Shown: one piece after another, positions 61,954-64,000 of the stretch
Layout: each line of letters starts with the position of its first letter
Numbering within the stretch: the stretch's first letter is position 1
Source: an uncultured Clostridia bacterium
GTDB lineage: Bacteria; Bacillota; Clostridia; Christensenellales; Borkfalkiaceae
Length of the DNA stretch: 64,000 nucleotides
Reading direction: 5' to 3'
Assembly: GCA_944327625.1 (NCBI GenBank)
Contig: CALVHL010000011.1
Location: forward strand, 1 to 64,000
Program-made: the position numbers and the translations under genes
The notes under the pieces: generated by a model
Told to the model about the DNA's origin: nothing
Database searches by the model: none
Seen by the model: the letters and a program-made list of their open reading frames with translations, nothing else

Positions 61954-62857
61954 TTTAGGTGTAAAAATATGTGGGGTAAGCTTCAAAAACCCTGTAATAG
62001 CCGCAAGCGGCACTTACGGTTTCGGCAGAGAATTTGACGAAATCTATGACATAAGCGCAATCGGCGGCATATCCACAAAGGGCATGACCAACCTTCCGAG
62101 GCTGGGAAATCCCGTGCCGAGAATTGCCGAAGCGCACGGCGTAATTTTGAACGCGGTCGGGCTGCAAAACCCCGGCGTGGAGCACTTCATAAAGGACGAT
62201 CTGCCCTTTCTCAAAGAAAAAGGCATAGTAATCATCGCCAATGTCGCAGGTTCAACTTTGGAAGACTACGGCAAGATCTGCGCGCGCCTCGACGGGCTTG
62301 TCGACATGGTAGAGCTCAATATCTCCTGCCCCAACGTCAGGGCGGGCGGAATGGCTCTCGGCATTAAGCCCGAAAATATCGAGGAAGTCACCGCGCTCTC
62401 CAAGTCCAACCTTAAAAAGACGCCGCTTATCGTCAAGCTCTCGCCCAATGTGGAGAGTATACCGACCAACGCAAGGGCGGCTGAAAGGGGCGGCGCGGAC
62501 TGCATATCGCTCGTCAACACCTTTACGGGAATGGTCATAGACCTTGAAAGGCGCAGACCGATAATCGCCAACAACACGGGCGGCGTTTCGGGCGCGGGCA
62601 TAAAGCCAATCGCGCTCAGAATGGTCTATGAAGCCAGCCACGCGGTAGAGATACCCGTTATAGGTATGGGCGGCATAATGACGGGCAGGGACGCGCTCGA
62701 ATTTATGACGGCGGGCGCAAAGGCGGTGCAGGTAGGCACGGCAAACTTTGCCGATGTAAACGCAATGCCGAGAATTATCAGGGAAATGGACGATTGGCTG
62801 ACAAGCCACGGCATTTCCGACGTAAACGAAATAATTGATACGTTAAAACTTAACTGA
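61946..62857 (+). CDS. pyrD: dihydroorotate dehydrogenase B, catalytic subunit
   Basis: A 303-residue FMN enzyme of type 1B, partner of pyrK. The catalytic Cys lies in LNISCPNVRAGG, flavin contacts in ASGTYGFGREF, NNTGGVSGAGIKP and GMGGIMTGRDALEF. The ATG at 61946 gives the normal N-terminus MANLGVKICG; a longer frame from 61901 has no ribosome-binding site, while GGAG lies about 13 bases before 61946. Confidence 0.96.
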   Translation: MANLGVKICGVSFKNPVIAASGTYGFGREFDEIYDISAIGGISTKGMTNLPRLGNPVPRIAEAHGVILNAVGLQNPGVEHFIKDDLPFLKEKGIVIIANVAGSTLEDYGKICARLDGLVDMVELNISCPNVRAGGMALGIKPENIEEVTALSKSNLKKTPLIVKLSPNVESIPTNARAAERGGADCISLVNTFTGMVIDLERRRPIIANNTGGVSGAGIKPIALRMVYEASHAVEIPVIGMGGIMTGRDALEFMTAGAKAVQVGTANFADVNAMPRIIREMDDWLTSHGISDVNEIIDTLKLN

Positions 62858-62869
62858 GGAGAGATAAAA

Positions 62870-63526
62870 ATGACTTACAAACAGCAGTTTATCAAGTTTA
62901 TGGTTGACAACGGCGTGCTCCGCTTCGGCGAATTCACGTTAAAGAGCGGCAGAAAAGCGCCCTATTTCATCAATACGGGCAACTATAAGACGGGTTCGCA
63001 GCTCGCGCGCCTCGGCAAATATTACGCCGCCTGCATAAAGGAAAACAATCTCGAGGCAGATACACTCGTCGGTCCTGCGTACAAGGGTATTCCCCTTGCC
63101 GTAACGACGGCGGTTTCGCTTGCCAACGACTATGCAACCGACCTCAACTATTGCTTCGACAGAAAGGAAGTAAAGGACCACGGCGAAGGCGGGCTTTTCG
63201 TCGGCAAACAGCTTGAAGACGGCGAAAGGGTAATCATCATCGAGGACGTAATGACCAGCGGCAAGGCGCTCCGCGAAATGCTACCCAAGTTAAAGGCTGC
63301 GGCTGACGTAAAGGTTGCGGGCATGATCATTTCCGTCGACAGAATGGAAAAGGGGCTTGAAAGCGACCTCTCCGCCGTGCAGGAAGTGTATAAGGAATTC
63401 GGCGTCAAGGTCTATTCGATAGTCAACATGAACGATATTATCGAGGCTATCGAAGAAGGCATCATCGACGGCAAGGAATACCTCGACAAGATGAAGGAAT
63501 ACCGTAAGGTTTACGGCGTAGGCTGA
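62870..63526 (+). CDS. pyrE: orotate phosphoribosyltransferase
   Basis: A 218-residue type I phosphoribosyltransferase that makes OMP from orotate and PRPP. The PRPP motif is VIIIEDVMTSGKALREM and the substrate region LKSGRKAPYFINTG. GAGGAGAG precedes the ATG. It is the last gene of the pyr operon and is followed at once by a terminator. Confidence 0.96.
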   Translation: MTYKQQFIKFMVDNGVLRFGEFTLKSGRKAPYFINTGNYKTGSQLARLGKYYAACIKENNLEADTLVGPAYKGIPLAVTTAVSLANDYATDLNYCFDRKEVKDHGEGGLFVGKQLEDGERVIIIEDVMTSGKALREMLPKLKAAADVKVAGMIISVDRMEKGLESDLSAVQEVYKEFGVKVYSIVNMNDIIEAIEEGIIDGKEYLDKMKEYRKVYGVG

Positions 63527-63545
63527 AAATCAGATAAGTAAATCG

Positions 63546-63586
63546 CGGGTATGCGTTCAGAATTGCCTGAACTCATACCCGTTTTT
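63546..63586 (+). terminator. terminator of the pyr operon
   Basis: CGGGTATG (63546-63553) pairs with CATACCCG (63574-63581), with an inner GTTCAG/CTGAAC pair (63555-63560, 63567-63572), followed by T5. The right part lies inside the last codons of the convergent deacetylase gene. Confidence 0.88.
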
Positions 63587-64000
63587 CTTAAAATATGCGA
63601 TAACGTCGCGCAGAGCGGCGGCGGTGGCGCTCTTGTCGGTCGAATCGTGCGCCAACATGACGACGCGGTTTTGCCCCGCGGCGGTCTCTATTGCCGCCTC
63701 GACAAGCTGCTGCGGCTCGGGGTTGACAAATTCGGCATCGCGGAAACTCGCGTTCCAGTCGACATAGCAGAAGCCCTTTTCCGTAACCGCCTCTTTAAGC
63801 CTGTCGCCCGCGAAAAAACTGCCCCCAGGGAAGCGGTAGAGGGTGGAAAAATTGCCCGTAACCTCGTAAATCAGGCGGTTGCACTTAATTATGTCGTCGA
63901 TGATGCTCTCGCGGCTCGCGTAGATGTCGCTGTATCTGTGCGAATAGGAGTGCACGGCAACCGTATGCCCCTCGTCAGATTCCCTCTTTATCAGGTATTT
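63557..64000 (-). CDS. polysaccharide deacetylase, partial (5' end outside window)
   Basis: At least 147 residues of a NodB-homology domain. GHTVAVHSYSHRYSDIY carries the paired zinc histidines (H-x3-H), FRFPGGSF-like YRFPGGSFFAGD the next motif, CYVDWNASF the third and VVMLAHDST the last catalytic histidine. The catalytic base Asp lies upstream and is not included. Such enzymes deacetylate peptidoglycan, and in spore formers PdaA-type members act in cortex lactam formation together with CwlD; which type this is cannot be said. The frame remains open to the window edge, so an internal ATG at 63955 is not the start. Confidence 0.85.
   Translation of the reverse strand, partial: KYLIKRESDEGHTVAVHSYSHRYSDIYASRESIIDDIIKCNRLIYEVTGNFSTLYRFPGGSFFAGDRLKEAVTEKGFCYVDWNASFRDAEFVNPEPQQLVEAAIETAAGQNRVVMLAHDSTDKSATAAALRDVIAYFKKNGYEFRQF

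Overview
The window is a gene-dense bacterial chromosome segment, mostly on the + strand. It suggests a spore-forming (or sporulation-gene-carrying) member of the Clostridia, probably an uncultured lineage. The reasons are the spoIIAA-spoIIAB-sigF operon, a sigH gene, cwlD, yabP-yabQ, a SpoVB-like flippase, the SCIFF peptide with its radical SAM maturase, HemZ, Mini-III RNase, and strong Shine-Dalgarno sites beside sigma-A promoters of the type TTGACA-17-TATAAT. No rRNA, phage, insertion sequence or CRISPR array is seen. Identification to genus is not possible from this sequence alone.

Layout. 1-69: the 5' part of a tRNA-Met gene on the - strand. 394-1862: the forespore sigma-F operon. 1925-4548: an aminotransferase and argH, convergent on a shared terminator. 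4687-9845: ruvC, a 191-bp tandem repeat array, ruvA, ruvB, queA, a second degenerate repeat region, and tgt. 9964-15184: yajC, a TIGR04086-type membrane protein, scfA, scfB, and secD and secF homologues that lack several hallmark residues. 15240-21650: recJ, a bifunctional (p)ppGpp enzyme, a metallo-hydrolase and hemZ. 21787-25087: rpsO and pnp, then cwlD on the - strand. 25173-30574: mrnC-rlmB-sigH-dnaX-ebfC-recR-gpsA, tightly packed. 30664-35270: typA, then yabP-yabQ-divIC-like-ppx and an M50-like membrane protein. 35655-40136: gyrB-gyrA. 40583-48525: a CtpE-like P-type ATPase, serS, a GT2-like protein, a DEDDh-BRCT exonuclease, an rRNA methyltransferase and an acetyltransferase. 48621-56284: a 1352-residue membrane-anchored surface protein, paired half-size TSUP permeases, a flippase, a LysM protein and a cysteine-rich putative spore protein. 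56500-63526: a phosphoesterase, then a pyrimidine operon (pyrB-C-F-K-x-D-E) behind an attenuator leader. 63557-64000: a partial polysaccharide deacetylase on the - strand.

How the parts fit. The pyr operon covers aspartate carbamoyltransferase to orotate phosphoribosyltransferase plus OMP decarboxylase, so it makes UMP from carbamoyl phosphate and aspartate; carA, carB and pyrR are not in the window. The ruv genes process Holliday junctions, recR and recJ act in recombinational repair, and queA and tgt make queuosine precursors in tRNA. The sporulation genes are spread over four places.

Most notable: (i) an in-frame TAA splits a membrane/PH-like gene inside the pyr operon, with 78 clearly coding codons after it; (ii) an array of 2.25 almost identical 191-bp units, each with four hairpins, ends at the ruvA ribosome-binding site; (iii) at least three genes have a -10 box 5 to 7 bases from the start codon and no Shine-Dalgarno site, so are probably leaderless; (iv) several genes begin within a few bases of a terminator-like hairpin; (v) a short reading frame and overlapping hairpins precede pyrB; (vi) the SecD and SecF homologues lack their usual transmembrane acidic residues. 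No clearly new multi-gene defence or biosynthetic system was found; these signals are the best candidates for something undescribed.
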